The notes beneath the pieces were generated by a model. It was not told where the DNA came from and did not search any database. It saw nothing but the letters and a program-made list of their open reading frames with translations. From assembly GCF_000702205.1 (NCBI RefSeq), contig NZ_JNKW01000001.1, forward strand, positions 434,001 to 498,000: 64,000 nt of DNA. Reading direction: 5' to 3'. Source of the stretch: Lachnospira multipara LB2003. Lineage in GTDB: Bacteria > Bacillota > Clostridia > Lachnospirales > Lachnospiraceae. Within the stretch, counting starts at the first letter, position 1. Each line of letters opens with the position of its first letter. The position numbers and the translations under genes were made by a program. Below, piece by piece: positions 9,931 to 18,022 of the stretch.

Positions 9931-10195
9931 GACATTCTCTCCTTTTTTTGTTTTTTGCTCTATTATTTTCGTTTGTTATAAATCAAACAAAGTCCTTAAA
10001 CGAAAAATAACTCACTAAAAGCTCTGAAAAATAGAACTTTTGGTGAGTTAGATTTAGAGCATTTACCATTAATTTTCTTAATGATAAATTTTAACTAAAA
10101 TCTCTTACTTGATTATTTTATATCATTAAGAAAAATAAATCTACTTTTTTTTGCATATATTTTCGTATATAATAGACAAAAAATGACATTTTCTT
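9931..10195 (-). promoter_or_regulatory. rnf operon leader with possible transcription attenuator
   Basis: The minus-strand leader of about 260 nt, much longer than a ribosome binding site needs, holds two structures. First is a perfect 14-bp inverted repeat (10134-10121 with 10086-10073). Second is a 17-bp stem (10050-10034 with 10024-10008, one mismatch and one G-U pair) followed by TTTTT at 10007-10003, the form of a rho-independent terminator. No gene lies upstream on this strand, so the terminator would act within the leader. The bases AGAGC (10025-10021) could instead pair with GCTCT (10060-10056), giving an alternative fold. The ligand or effector is unknown, and I recognise no known riboswitch. 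Confidence 0.5.
10168..10173 (+). promoter_or_regulatory. Probable -10 box for the 10238 nuclease gene
   Basis: A consensus TATAAT about 65 bp upstream of the start codon. The matching -35 region is only a T-run, so support is moderate. Confidence 0.35.
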
Positions 10196-10224
10196 AACAT
10201 AGTATTTTGTTAATTTTATATCAA
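10196..10224 (-). promoter_or_regulatory. Sigma-A-type promoter of the rnf operon
   Basis: On the minus strand TTGATA (10224-10219) and TATGTT (10201-10196) are separated by 17 bp. It lies directly in front of the divergent nuclease gene, so the rnf promoter and the ribosome binding site of that gene face each other. Confidence 0.5.
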
Positions 10225-10237
10225 GGGAGGCCAAAGA

Positions 10238-11362
10238 TTGTATACTGTAGACAAAATTATAAAAGATAACAAGCTGATAAACTCTATCAATAACAGCCTT
10301 AAACATAAGGGCTTAGAAGCTGAAAATACTGTATTTTTAGATATAGAGACCACAGGTTTATCCTCTAGAAATTCCATGTGTTTTTTAATAGGATTATTAC
10401 ATTTTGATGGAAATAATTTCCTAATAACTAATTTATTTTGCGAAAAATATGACGAAGAATTTTTAATGTATCTAACACTAAATGCGATTTTAAAATCAAA
10501 AAAGAATTTAAGTCTTATTAGTTATAATGGAGATACTTTTGATATTCCCTTTATAAATAAAAGAGCCCATATGCTTGGACTAGAAAAAGACAATTTTCTC
10601 TTACTTAATGAAGACTTTAATTCCATCGACCTTTTAAAGCACTTTAGGAAATACGCTAAATTACTAAATTTAGAGAATCTAAAGCAAAAGACCATAGAAT
10701 CTAGTCTATCAATCAATCGTACTGATTCTTTTTCTGGCAAAGAAGTTATTAATCTTTACAAAGAGTTTATTGCCTTTAAGGATATAGAAAAAAGAGATCT
10801 TATACTTCTTCATAACCAGGATGACTTAATTGGCATGACTGCCCTTTTAGATGTGCTTAACTATTCTGATCTAGCAAAGCTAGAATTAAAGGATGAGGAT
10901 ATTAGTCTTTACAATACACAAGATAAACTTCACATAACTGCCACTCTTGATTTTAAGCTATTAAAGGACCTTGATTATAAAGATTCATATTTAGAATTAA
11001 AAGTTACAAATAATAATCTAGATATTAAAATAAACATTGTAGAAAAAAGTCTAAAGCACTTTTATAGTAACTATAAGGATTATTACTACATTCCATCAGA
11101 GGATAAGGCTATTCATAAATCCGTTGCCACTTATATTGATAAGGATTTTAGAGAAAAAGCAACTAAAGAAAATTGTTATGTAACTCTTAATAGCCAGTTC
11201 TTACCAGTATTTAATATAGATTCCGTAAATCTAACTTTATTTAAAGAGGATTATTCATCAAATGTCTTTTTTATTCAAATGTCTGATTTTTACAAAATAG
11301 CTAAAGGAGAATACATTAAAGATATTCTAGAAAGCACAATAGAAAAGATGCGAAAGAAATAA
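10238..11362 (+). CDS. RNase H-fold exonuclease, YprB-like (DEDD family)
   Basis: 374 residues. The motif LDIETTG at 34-40 supplies the first two acidic residues (D35, E37) of a DEDD exonuclease; SYNGDTFDIPF near 105-115 and HNQDD near 188-192 fit ExoII and ExoIII. The fold matches the RNase_H_2 group of B. subtilis YprB. The C-terminal ~150 residues form a second, less conserved region. The start is a TTG codon at 10238, chosen because AAGGGAGG lies seven bases before it and no ATG is nearby. It probably degrades nucleic acid from an end, but the substrate is unknown. A terminator overlaps the stop codon. Confidence 0.75.
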   Translation: MYTVDKIIKDNKLINSINNSLKHKGLEAENTVFLDIETTGLSSRNSMCFLIGLLHFDGNNFLITNLFCEKYDEEFLMYLTLNAILKSKKNLSLISYNGDTFDIPFINKRAHMLGLEKDNFLLLNEDFNSIDLLKHFRKYAKLLNLENLKQKTIESSLSINRTDSFSGKEVINLYKEFIAFKDIEKRDLILLHNQDDLIGMTALLDVLNYSDLAKLELKDEDISLYNTQDKLHITATLDFKLLKDLDYKDSYLELKVTNNNLDIKINIVEKSLKHFYSNYKDYYYIPSEDKAIHKSVATYIDKDFREKATKENCYVTLNSQFLPVFNIDSVNLTLFKEDYSSNVFFIQMSDFYKIAKGEYIKDILESTIEKMRKK

Positions 11363-11379
11363 CTTTCGCACCTTTTTTT
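11349..11379 (+). terminator. Rho-independent terminator of the 10238 gene
   Basis: TGCGAAAG (11349-11356) pairs with CTTTCGCA (11363-11370), followed by seven T residues at 11373-11379. The stem includes the stop codon of the gene. Confidence 0.8.
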
Positions 11380-11391
11380 AAAGAGAATATC

Positions 11392-12171
11392 TTACACTTT
11401 TCTATAAAAGAATAATTCATCAAAATCAAAGCCTAATTCTTTGTAGTTAATAATCTGTTCTGTATTACCAACAAAAAGGCATCCATCCTTTACTAAAGAC
11501 TTATTAAACTTCCTATAAATCTCATCCTTAGCCTCTTCTGTAAAGTAAATCATAACATTTCTACATACAATTAAATGGCAATTAGTTGGATAACTATCCT
11601 TTAGTAAATTTGCCTTTTTAAATTCCACGCATTTTTTGATTTCATCAGAAATCTTATAATACTTATCTCCCATTTTCTCAAAGTACTTGTCTTTATATTC
11701 CTTTGGAAGACCTGCTAGGGAATTTGCGCCATAAACACCGTCCTGTGCTTTTTGAAGCACCTGGCTATCAATATCTGTGGCATAAATCTTAACCCTATTA
11801 ATTGGTACAAGTTTTGCCATTACCATTGCAAGAGAATAAGGCTCATCTCCTGTAGAACAAGCAGCTGACCAGATCTTAATATTCTGACCAAACTTCTTAA
11901 TTAAGTCAGGCAAAATCTGAGTTTCAAGGGTTTTCCAGAGATTTGGATTTCTATAAAACTCGGAAACATTAATTGTAAGATAATTTACAAATTCATCTAG
12001 CTTTTCTTTATCTGTCTTTAGAGCTTTACTATAGGAATCATAATCTTTAAAGCTATTACGTGAAATTAAAGTATCAATACGTCTCTTCATCTGCCTTTCT
12101 TTATAGGCATTCAAATCAATTGAAGTTGTATCTAATACAAACTTTTTGAATTCTTCGTAGTCTTTAATCAT
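11392..12171 (-). CDS. cheR: CheR-type protein-glutamate methyltransferase
   Basis: 259 residues: an N-terminal helical domain (~1-75) and a C-terminal SAM-dependent methyltransferase domain (~95-259) with WSAACSTGDEPYSLAM, IYATDID and CRNVMIYF, all classic CheR motifs. CheR methylates glutamates on chemoreceptors and sets adaptation. No other chemotaxis or receptor gene lies in the window, so it is either the general CheR encoded apart from the main operon or part of another signalling system. GAAAGAGG precedes the ATG, and a small hairpin lies a few bases further upstream. Confidence 0.93.
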   Translation of the reverse strand: MIKDYEEFKKFVLDTTSIDLNAYKERQMKRRIDTLISRNSFKDYDSYSKALKTDKEKLDEFVNYLTINVSEFYRNPNLWKTLETQILPDLIKKFGQNIKIWSAACSTGDEPYSLAMVMAKLVPINRVKIYATDIDSQVLQKAQDGVYGANSLAGLPKEYKDKYFEKMGDKYYKISDEIKKCVEFKKANLLKDSYPTNCHLIVCRNVMIYFTEEAKDEIYRKFNKSLVKDGCLFVGNTEQIINYKELGFDFDELFFYRKV

Positions 12172-12187
12172 GTATCCTCTTTCCTGT

Positions 12188-12229
12188 AACCTTTCACGGA
12201 CTATCGCTTATGAAGCGAATTGTAGTTAC
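12188..12229. other. Small hairpin in the cheR leader
   Basis: GTAAC (12188-12192) and GTTAC (12225-12229) enclose CGCTT-ATG-AAGCG (12205-12217). It would fold in the 5' leader of cheR. No known riboswitch class fits, and its role is unknown. Confidence 0.3.
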
Positions 12230-12416
12230 ATATTGTATTAAAACATTTCTATAGGTATTATACCATGTAGATTTTTACTAGTAAAGAAAATGCGTGATAT
12301 CTTTGGAAGATTCTCCCCATATGTCGTCATTAATAGTTTTTATTGTAAAAATTTCTATCTGCATTTATAATTAGATAATTAATACTATAAATTACAAAAA
12401 GACTGAAAGGGATTTT

Positions 12417-13175
12417 ATGAATGAAACAGATCTTTTAAAAAGGAAACTTTCTGACCTAGCAAGAAAGGCCTATACAAGCAATTCATATACATTTACTAAT
12501 TTCTTAAGTTTACAAGAACTTAGTGTCTTTGCTTCAATGAAAAGTGAACTTTCCTTTATAGAGGCTAGTATATTTGGCGGAATAGATAATGCTGAGCGAT
12601 GTGTAATACGTTTTGGCAACAAGGATGAATTAGGATATGAGCTTGATTTTCCTATTGATATAATTAAGATTTCTCCTTTAAGCCCTAAATTTAGCGAAAA
12701 TCTAAGTCATAGAGACTACCTTGGTGCCTTAATGAACCTAGGCATTAAACGTGAGCTTCTTGGGGATATTATAGTTAAGGATAAAGATGCATATCTTTTC
12801 TGCCTTGACCATATTACTGACTTTATCCTTGAAAATGTAAATAAAATCCGCCATACCAACGTTTTTCTTACTAAACTAGATTCTGTAGAATTAACAAAAA
12901 TACAAGCTAAAAAAGAAGAAATACAGCTTATTGCAGCCTCTCCTAGATTAGATGCTGTTGTTAGTAGCATAACGAAGCTTTCAAGAAGCAAGGTAAAGGA
13001 TTTATTCCTGCAAAAGAAAATCTTCGTAAATGGCCTATGTAACGAGAATGTTAGCTATAATCTCAAAGCTGGAGATATATTAGTTATAAGAGGTGTTGGA
13101 AAGCTTGAATTTTTAGGACATGGAAAAGAAACTAAAAGTGGACGTATTTATGTGCATCTAAATAAGTATATCTAA
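12417..13175 (+). CDS. ylmH: YlmH-like S4-domain RNA-binding protein
   Basis: 252 residues. The N-terminal two-thirds match the YlmH family pattern (degenerate RRM-like part, with FLSLQELSVF and GALMNLGIKRELLGDI), and the C-terminal ~75 residues form an S4 domain (SPRLDAVVSSITKLSRSKVK...FVNG). In B. subtilis YlmH lies in the division gene cluster and has been assigned to ribosome-associated quality control, stabilising peptidyl-tRNA during alanine tailing (RqcP2). Here it is monocistronic and away from ylm/div genes. The start at 12417 has an AAAGGG site. A terminator follows at 13240. Confidence 0.85.
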   Translation: MNETDLLKRKLSDLARKAYTSNSYTFTNFLSLQELSVFASMKSELSFIEASIFGGIDNAERCVIRFGNKDELGYELDFPIDIIKISPLSPKFSENLSHRDYLGALMNLGIKRELLGDIIVKDKDAYLFCLDHITDFILENVNKIRHTNVFLTKLDSVELTKIQAKKEEIQLIAASPRLDAVVSSITKLSRSKVKDLFLQKKIFVNGLCNENVSYNLKAGDILVIRGVGKLEFLGHGKETKSGRIYVHLNKYI

Positions 13176-13239
13176 GATTCTTAAAATACATAAAAAAAGC
13201 AAATAAATAAAAAGCATATTAACAAAAAAGACAAAAATT

Positions 13240-13270
13240 AAAAGGCATATGTATTAAACATATGCCTTTT
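13240..13270. terminator. Bidirectional terminator between ylmH and the S1 gene
   Basis: AAAAGGCATATGT (13240-13252) and its exact complement ACATATGCCTTTT (13258-13270). A/T-rich flanks on both sides suit termination of both convergent transcripts. Confidence 0.8.
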
Positions 13271-13316
13271 ATTTATATCACAACTTAATTCTAATTAATT
13301 TATTTCTAATTAATAA

Positions 13317-14396
13317 TTAGTTCTCTTCGCTTTCAACTTCTTCAGATTCTGTTAAAGCCTTTACTGATAAAGAAATCTTCTTGTCAGCATCGTTAAAATC
13401 AACAACCTTAGCTTCAACTTCCTGGCCAATTGATAATACGTCTGATGGCTTATTAACATGTTCCTTAGAAATCTGTGAAACATGAAGAAGTGCATCAATA
13501 CCATCTTCTAACTGAATGAAAGCACCAAAGTCTGTCATTCTAGCAACCTTACCCTTTACAACGTTGCCGATAGCGTATTTAACATCAGCACCGTTCCATG
13601 GATTCTGGTCTGGATACTTAACTGAAAGAGCAATCTTGTCACCATTAATTTCCTTAATGAATGCCTTAACTGAATCTCCAACCTTATAAACCTTCTTAGG
13701 ATTCTCTGTTCTTCCCCAAGACATTTCTGAAATGTGAAGAAGACCATCAACACCACCTAAATCAATGAAAGCACCAAAGTCAGTTACGTTCTTAACTGTA
13801 CCTTCAATTGTATCGCCTTCCTTAATCTTAGCTAATAATTCCTTAGAAGCTGCTTCTTTCTTAGCAACGATAAGCTGCTTAGCATCACCAATGATCTTAC
13901 GATTCTTTGGATCATATTCTGTAACAACAAATGTTACTTCCTTGCCATTAAATACTGTTAAATCCTTTACAAATGTATCAGATACAAGTGAAGCTGGAAT
14001 AAATACTCTAGATTCTTCAACGATAACTTCTAAACCACCCTTAATTGCCTTAGCAACGCCTGTGATTTCAGTCTTATTATTAAAGCTATCTTCTAATACC
14101 TTATTACCGTTATCTGCAACAAGCTTTCTATATGTAAGAAGAACCTGTCCTTCTCCATCATTAGTCTTTAATACCTTAACTGTTAAAGGATCACCAACCT
14201 TAACAACTTCTCTTAAATCCACACCAGGTGTAGATGTGTACTCATTACGAGTAACGATACCATCAGCCTTATAACCAATGTTAAGAATGATCTGATCTTC
14301 TTTAACATCAATAACAGTGCCTTCAACAACCTCTCCTGTATGAATTTCCTTCCACTCTGAATTATCTAACATCTCTGCAAAACTCTGTTCTGACAT
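13317..14396 (-). CDS. rpsA: S1 RNA-binding domain protein (ribosomal protein S1-like)
   Basis: About 359 residues with four S1 OB-fold repeats (roughly 18-90, 105-170, 188-257, 273-343), seen as repeated G-(D/F)-x-FGAFIDL and LLH(I/V)S motifs. The acidic C-terminus ends EEVESEEN. Firmicute S1-like proteins of this size bind mRNA, but their role in initiation is weaker than in E. coli. The ATG at 14396 is chosen because GAGGAGGT lies eight bases upstream; the frame extends six codons further without a comparable site. Its first 35 bases overlap the end of ispH in another frame. Confidence 0.92.
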   Translation of the reverse strand: MSEQSFAEMLDNSEWKEIHTGEVVEGTVIDVKEDQIILNIGYKADGIVTRNEYTSTPGVDLREVVKVGDPLTVKVLKTNDGEGQVLLTYRKLVADNGNKVLEDSFNNKTEITGVAKAIKGGLEVIVEESRVFIPASLVSDTFVKDLTVFNGKEVTFVVTEYDPKNRKIIGDAKQLIVAKKEAASKELLAKIKEGDTIEGTVKNVTDFGAFIDLGGVDGLLHISEMSWGRTENPKKVYKVGDSVKAFIKEINGDKIALSVKYPDQNPWNGADVKYAIGNVVKGKVARMTDFGAFIQLEDGIDALLHVSQISKEHVNKPSDVLSIGQEVEAKVVDFNDADKKISLSVKALTESEEVESEEN

Positions 14397-15225
14397 TAGT
14401 ATAAACCTCCTCAATGATATTCTGTGGGGTCGATGCCCCTGCTGTAATACCTATGTAGTCTGACGAACTAAGCTTACTAAGCTCAAGATCATTAATTGTC
14501 TGAATATAAAATGTATTAGGACATTCCTTCAAACAAATCTCATACAGTTTACGTGTATTGGAACTGCTGCTGTCTCCGATGACAATCATCGAATCAACTT
14601 GACTAGCGATTTGTCTAGCCTCGGTCTGACGTTCCTCAGTAGCATTACAAATCGTATTACGAATAGAAATATTGTAACCTTTTTTACTTAAAATTTCAAC
14701 TAAATCTTGAAATTTCTTATAATTAAAAGTCGTTTGTGATACTATAACCACATTTCTATTAGTATCCAATTTAATTTCTTCCGCTTTTTCCTTAGTGTCC
14801 ACAATATATACGTCGCTTGTAGCCCATCCTTTTATTCCCATAACCTCAGGATGATTCTCGTTTCCAATAATTATTATTTGGGAACCTTTCTTACTTTCCT
14901 CTTCCACAATTTTATGAATTTTAAGTACAAAAGGACATGTAGCATCTACAATTTTAGCTCCAGTTTTTTCAAGTTCTTCCTGTGTCTTTTTAGATATACC
15001 ATGGGATCTTGTAATTATGGTTGCACTAGCTGCATCTTCTACCTCACAGCTGTCTTTAATAACCTTAACTCCATGGTCCTCAATATCCTTAACTACACAT
15101 TCATTGTGAATTATTGGACCATAAGTATAGACGTTTTTTTCTCCAAAACGACTATAAACTAAATCTACTGCTCTTTTTACGCCAAAGCAAAACCCTGCGG
15201 ACTTTGCAAGAATAATCTTTGCCAT
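14362..15225 (-). CDS. ispH: 4-hydroxy-3-methylbut-2-enyl diphosphate reductase (IspH/LytB)
   Basis: 287 residues. The three cluster ligands are present: C13 (GFCFGV), C97 (DATCPFV) and C193 (TICNATEERQ), together with H40, H125 and the proton-relay E127 (NENHPE). It carries out the last step of the MEP isoprenoid pathway, reducing HMBPP to IPP and DMAPP with a [4Fe-4S] cluster. The gene overlaps the following S1 gene by 35 bases. In many clostridia IspH and S1 are a single fused protein; here they are separate frames, probably translationally coupled. It begins 11 bp after cmk. Confidence 0.97.
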   Translation of the reverse strand: MAKIILAKSAGFCFGVKRAVDLVYSRFGEKNVYTYGPIIHNECVVKDIEDHGVKVIKDSCEVEDAASATIITRSHGISKKTQEELEKTGAKIVDATCPFVLKIHKIVEEESKKGSQIIIIGNENHPEVMGIKGWATSDVYIVDTKEKAEEIKLDTNRNVVIVSQTTFNYKKFQDLVEILSKKGYNISIRNTICNATEERQTEARQIASQVDSMIVIGDSSSSNTRKLYEICLKECPNTFYIQTINDLELSKLSSSDYIGITAGASTPQNIIEEVYTNVRTEFCRDVR

Positions 15226-15236
15226 AATAAATCCTC

Positions 15237-15902
15237 TTACATTTCTTTTTGTCTAATTAATTCTTTAATTTTTGATACAACTTCTTCAATATTTAAATCA
15301 GATGTATCTACTAAAACAGCATCTTCTGCTTGTACTAATGGGCTTATTTTTCTATGAGAATCCTCATAATCTCTATCTTCAATATCTTTTTTGATAGTAT
15401 CATAATTAGCCTCTTGGCCCTTAGAAATTAATTCATCATATCTTCTTTTTGCCCTTGCATCACTTGTGGCAGTTAAAAAGACCTTAAGATATGCATCTGG
15501 TAAAACCACACTGCCTATATCTCTACCATCCATTATGCAATTGTTCTTTTTTGCAAGCTCTCTTTGTAAATCTACAAGCTTTGTTCTAACTGCGCTATAT
15601 TTAGATACCTTAGAAGCCATCTTGCCAGTTTCTTCTGCTCTTAGAAGATGTGTAACATTTTCATTATTAAGAATAACTTGTTGAATACCATTGCTATATT
15701 CAATGTCAATATTTACCTTGTCTGCTGCCAGCTTAATAGCCTCTTCATCGTAAGGATCAATGTTATTTTTTGTAAAATACACAGCCATAGCTCTATACAT
15801 AGCTCCTGTATCAACATAAATATAACCTAACTCCTTAGATAAAAGCTTAGCTATTGTACTTTTTCCAGCTCCTGCTGGTCCGTCTATTGCAATTGATTTC
15901 AT
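15237..15902 (-). CDS. cmk: Cytidylate kinase
   Basis: 221 residues. An N-terminal P-loop (GPAGAGKST, 8-16), DTGAMYRA and the MDGRDIGSVVLP motif identify CMP kinase of the bacterial Cmk family, with the NMP-binding insert. It phosphorylates CMP and dCMP to the diphosphates with ATP. It is third of five genes in the 17849-13317 operon; a cmk-ispH-S1 neighbourhood is common in Clostridia. GGGGAG precedes the ATG. Confidence 0.96.
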   Translation of the reverse strand: MKSIAIDGPAGAGKSTIAKLLSKELGYIYVDTGAMYRAMAVYFTKNNIDPYDEEAIKLAADKVNIDIEYSNGIQQVILNNENVTHLLRAEETGKMASKVSKYSAVRTKLVDLQRELAKKNNCIMDGRDIGSVVLPDAYLKVFLTATSDARAKRRYDELISKGQEANYDTIKKDIEDRDYEDSHRKISPLVQAEDAVLVDTSDLNIEEVVSKIKELIRQKEM

Positions 15903-15926
15903 TTAATTACTCCCCTTATTATAACT

Positions 15927-17204
15927 TTATTCGCTTAACATATGTGATCCACAGGCATATCCCATAGACCAAGCCATTTGTAAATTAAATCCACCAGTTA
16001 AGGCATCCACATCCATAACCTCTCCTGCAAAATAAAGGCCTAGAACCTTTTTTGATTCTAAAGTCTTAGGATTAACTTCTTTACAATTAATTCCGCCTCT
16101 AGTAATAATAGCTTCATTAAAACCACGTAAATTAGTAAGTGTTAAGTGGAAATTTTTAAGGCAATCCACAAGCATAGCTCTTTGTTCCTTACGTATTTCA
16201 TTAACTTTAGTATTAGGATTAATACCTGTCATTTCAATAACGATAGGTATTATCTTTTTAGGAAGAAGCTTATCTAGTGAATTTTTAAAGGCCTTATTTT
16301 TAAGTTCGTCAAAATCTCTTAAAATTCTTTCATCTAATTGTTCCTTTGTAAGGGCTGGCTTTAAATCAATATAAAGGTCTAATTCCTTATCCTTTAATCT
16401 TTCTCCAACCTTACTACTAGCTGAAAGAATTATAGGTCCACTTACGCCAAAATGAGTAAATAACATTTCTCCAAAATCCGAATGAATCTTTTTATTATTA
16501 TCAAAAATGCTTATTTCTACATTTTTTAAACTAAGTCCCATAAGTCTTGGAATAAAGTCTTCTTTAACCTGAATTGGCACAAGACCTGGTAGAAGTGTTG
16601 TAACTGTATGACCTAACTCCTTAGCCCATTTAAATCCATCACCTGTTGAGCCAGTCTGTGGATATGATATACCACCTGTTGCCACAACTACTCTTGATGT
16701 ATGTATCAGTTCTATCTTGTCGTTATTAATGTGCTTTATCTTAACTCCTGAGATTCTCCTGCTATAATCTTCTTGCTTATCTCCCATACCATCGCATAAA
16801 ATCTCAAGTACCTGAGTATTAAGCATTATGTTAACACCAAGATTTTTAAGCTCATGTTCTAATACACGAATAACATCAGATGAATGGTCAGATTCAGGGA
16901 AAACTCTATTTCCCCTTTCCACCTTTATTCTTAAGCCTAATTCATCAAGGAATCCAAGCATATCGTAATTAGAAAAAGTTGCAAGGGAGCTATACATAAA
17001 TTTCTCATTAGAACAAATAGAATTTCTTATATCTTCCTCATCACCTGCATTAGTAACATTACATCTGCCCTTACCTGTAATAAAAAGCTTTTTTCCTAAT
17101 TTTTCATTTTTTTCTACTAAAGTAACATCTAATCCATGTCTAGCTGCAGTTATGGCAGTCATCATGCCTGCTGCCCCGCCACCTATTACAATAACTTTCT
17201 CCAT
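15927..17204 (-). CDS. HI0933-family FAD-dependent flavoprotein
   Basis: 425 residues. GGGAAGMMTAI at 8-18 is the FAD dinucleotide motif; GKGRCNVTN near 45-53 is the signature of the HI0933/YhiN family. The C-terminus has the usual FAGEVMDVDALTGGFNLQ motif. These are predicted FAD- or NAD(P)-dependent oxidoreductases; no reaction is firmly assigned for most of the family. It is often found next to cmk in Clostridia, as here (24-bp gap), but the reason for that linkage is not known to me. Confidence 0.9.
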   Translation of the reverse strand: MEKVIVIGGGAAGMMTAITAARHGLDVTLVEKNEKLGKKLFITGKGRCNVTNAGDEEDIRNSICSNEKFMYSSLATFSNYDMLGFLDELGLRIKVERGNRVFPESDHSSDVIRVLEHELKNLGVNIMLNTQVLEILCDGMGDKQEDYSRRISGVKIKHINNDKIELIHTSRVVVATGGISYPQTGSTGDGFKWAKELGHTVTTLLPGLVPIQVKEDFIPRLMGLSLKNVEISIFDNNKKIHSDFGEMLFTHFGVSGPIILSASSKVGERLKDKELDLYIDLKPALTKEQLDERILRDFDELKNKAFKNSLDKLLPKKIIPIVIEMTGINPNTKVNEIRKEQRAMLVDCLKNFHLTLTNLRGFNEAIITRGGINCKEVNPKTLESKKVLGLYFAGEVMDVDALTGGFNLQMAWSMGYACGSHMLSE

Positions 17205-17225
17205 TTTATTTAGTCCTTATATTAA

Positions 17226-17849
17226 TTATTTTTCTTCCTCAGCAATAAACAAATCCTTAAAGTATGGAAGTGACTCTGCCCAATCACAAAATTCATGCCA
17301 TTCAGCTAACTTATGATTCTTTCTTGAATGATACATACTGCAAAGATTCTCATAACTAAATGTGCATGTTCTCATCTGATTGTAACTTTCTGGTAACATC
17401 TGAATTAATGTATACCAATAAGACTTATCCTTTGTCTCTACGAATTTAAGTCTTGTTTCTTCAAGGAAATCAATAGTCTTATTCATAAATGCTAATCCAT
17501 CATCAGTTAAGTGGTCCACACTAAAGTCCTTTAATTCAAAAGGCTTTGAATGAATCTTGTGCATTGTAGAAGTAGAATTAGCTACTGTACCAACCTTATA
17601 TGTATCATATTCTTTCCACCAATAAATTGGTGCTGTTATATCAACTGAAACAAAAATCTGTCTTACAAACTTTCTATGATCTGAGCCTGACTTACATAAT
17701 CTTTTTGCTAAATCTAAGTCATTAGGGCCAAATTTAAATTCACCATCAACAATTTCGCTATCAGATCTAGCCCAACTATTAAGTGGGTTTCTAGCACCTC
17801 TCATAGCATTATGCATATTAAGTACTTCATATCTTTCAAACTTTATCAT
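17226..17849 (-). CDS. Conserved protein of unknown function, first gene of the cmk-ispH operon
   Basis: 207 residues, no signal peptide or membrane segment. It is rich in Trp/Tyr and has a striking core: KFVRQIFVSVDITAPIYWWK followed by EYDTYKVGTVANSTSTMHK. The arrangement vaguely recalls flavin-dependent thymidylate synthase ThyX, but the RHRxxS signature is absent, so I do not assign that function. It is first of a five-gene run with 21- to 24-bp spacings. The ribosome binding site GGAGGTATAAT is good. The absence of low-complexity sequence suggests a globular enzyme. Confidence 0.6.
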   Translation of the reverse strand: MIKFERYEVLNMHNAMRGARNPLNSWARSDSEIVDGEFKFGPNDLDLAKRLCKSGSDHRKFVRQIFVSVDITAPIYWWKEYDTYKVGTVANSTSTMHKIHSKPFELKDFSVDHLTDDGLAFMNKTIDFLEETRLKFVETKDKSYWYTLIQMLPESYNQMRTCTFSYENLCSMYHSRKNHKLAEWHEFCDWAESLPYFKDLFIAEEEK

Positions 17850-17958
17850 ATTATACCTCCGATTCTTACCATCTTTACTATTTTAAACTATGGGATAGTT
17901 AAAAACAATGCCCTACTTATAAAAATAAACTTCATAAAAACACTAGTAATATTATTCA

Positions 17959-17977
17959 TTTTGTTATAGAATAGATG
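17959..17977 (+). promoter_or_regulatory. 19-bp motif before the NSS transporter gene, shared with 27002-27020
   Basis: ATTTTGTTATAGAATAGAT occurs here and upstream of the thiamine pyrophosphokinase gene in the same orientation. It contains TGTTATAGAAT, which could serve as an extended -10. Two copies in promoter regions of unrelated genes suggest a shared promoter or operator. Confidence 0.35.
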
Positions 17978-18022
17978 TTATCGCGGTTTAACGCGGTAAA
18001 GTACAAAACAGGAGACACATTT

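Noticed and set aside
13765..14274. 169-codon open frame antisense to the S1 gene
   Set aside because: It lies wholly within a clear S1-domain gene, whose four repeats explain the sequence; no ribosome site.
17226..17849. Annotation as ThyX
   Set aside because: The RHRxxS flavin/dUMP signature is missing; the resemblance is only in general residue pattern.
17970..18022. T-box-like leader (CGCGG repeats) before the NSS transporter
   Set aside because: No GGUGGNACCGCG-type T-box sequence, specifier stem or terminator; only two short CGCGGT repeats.
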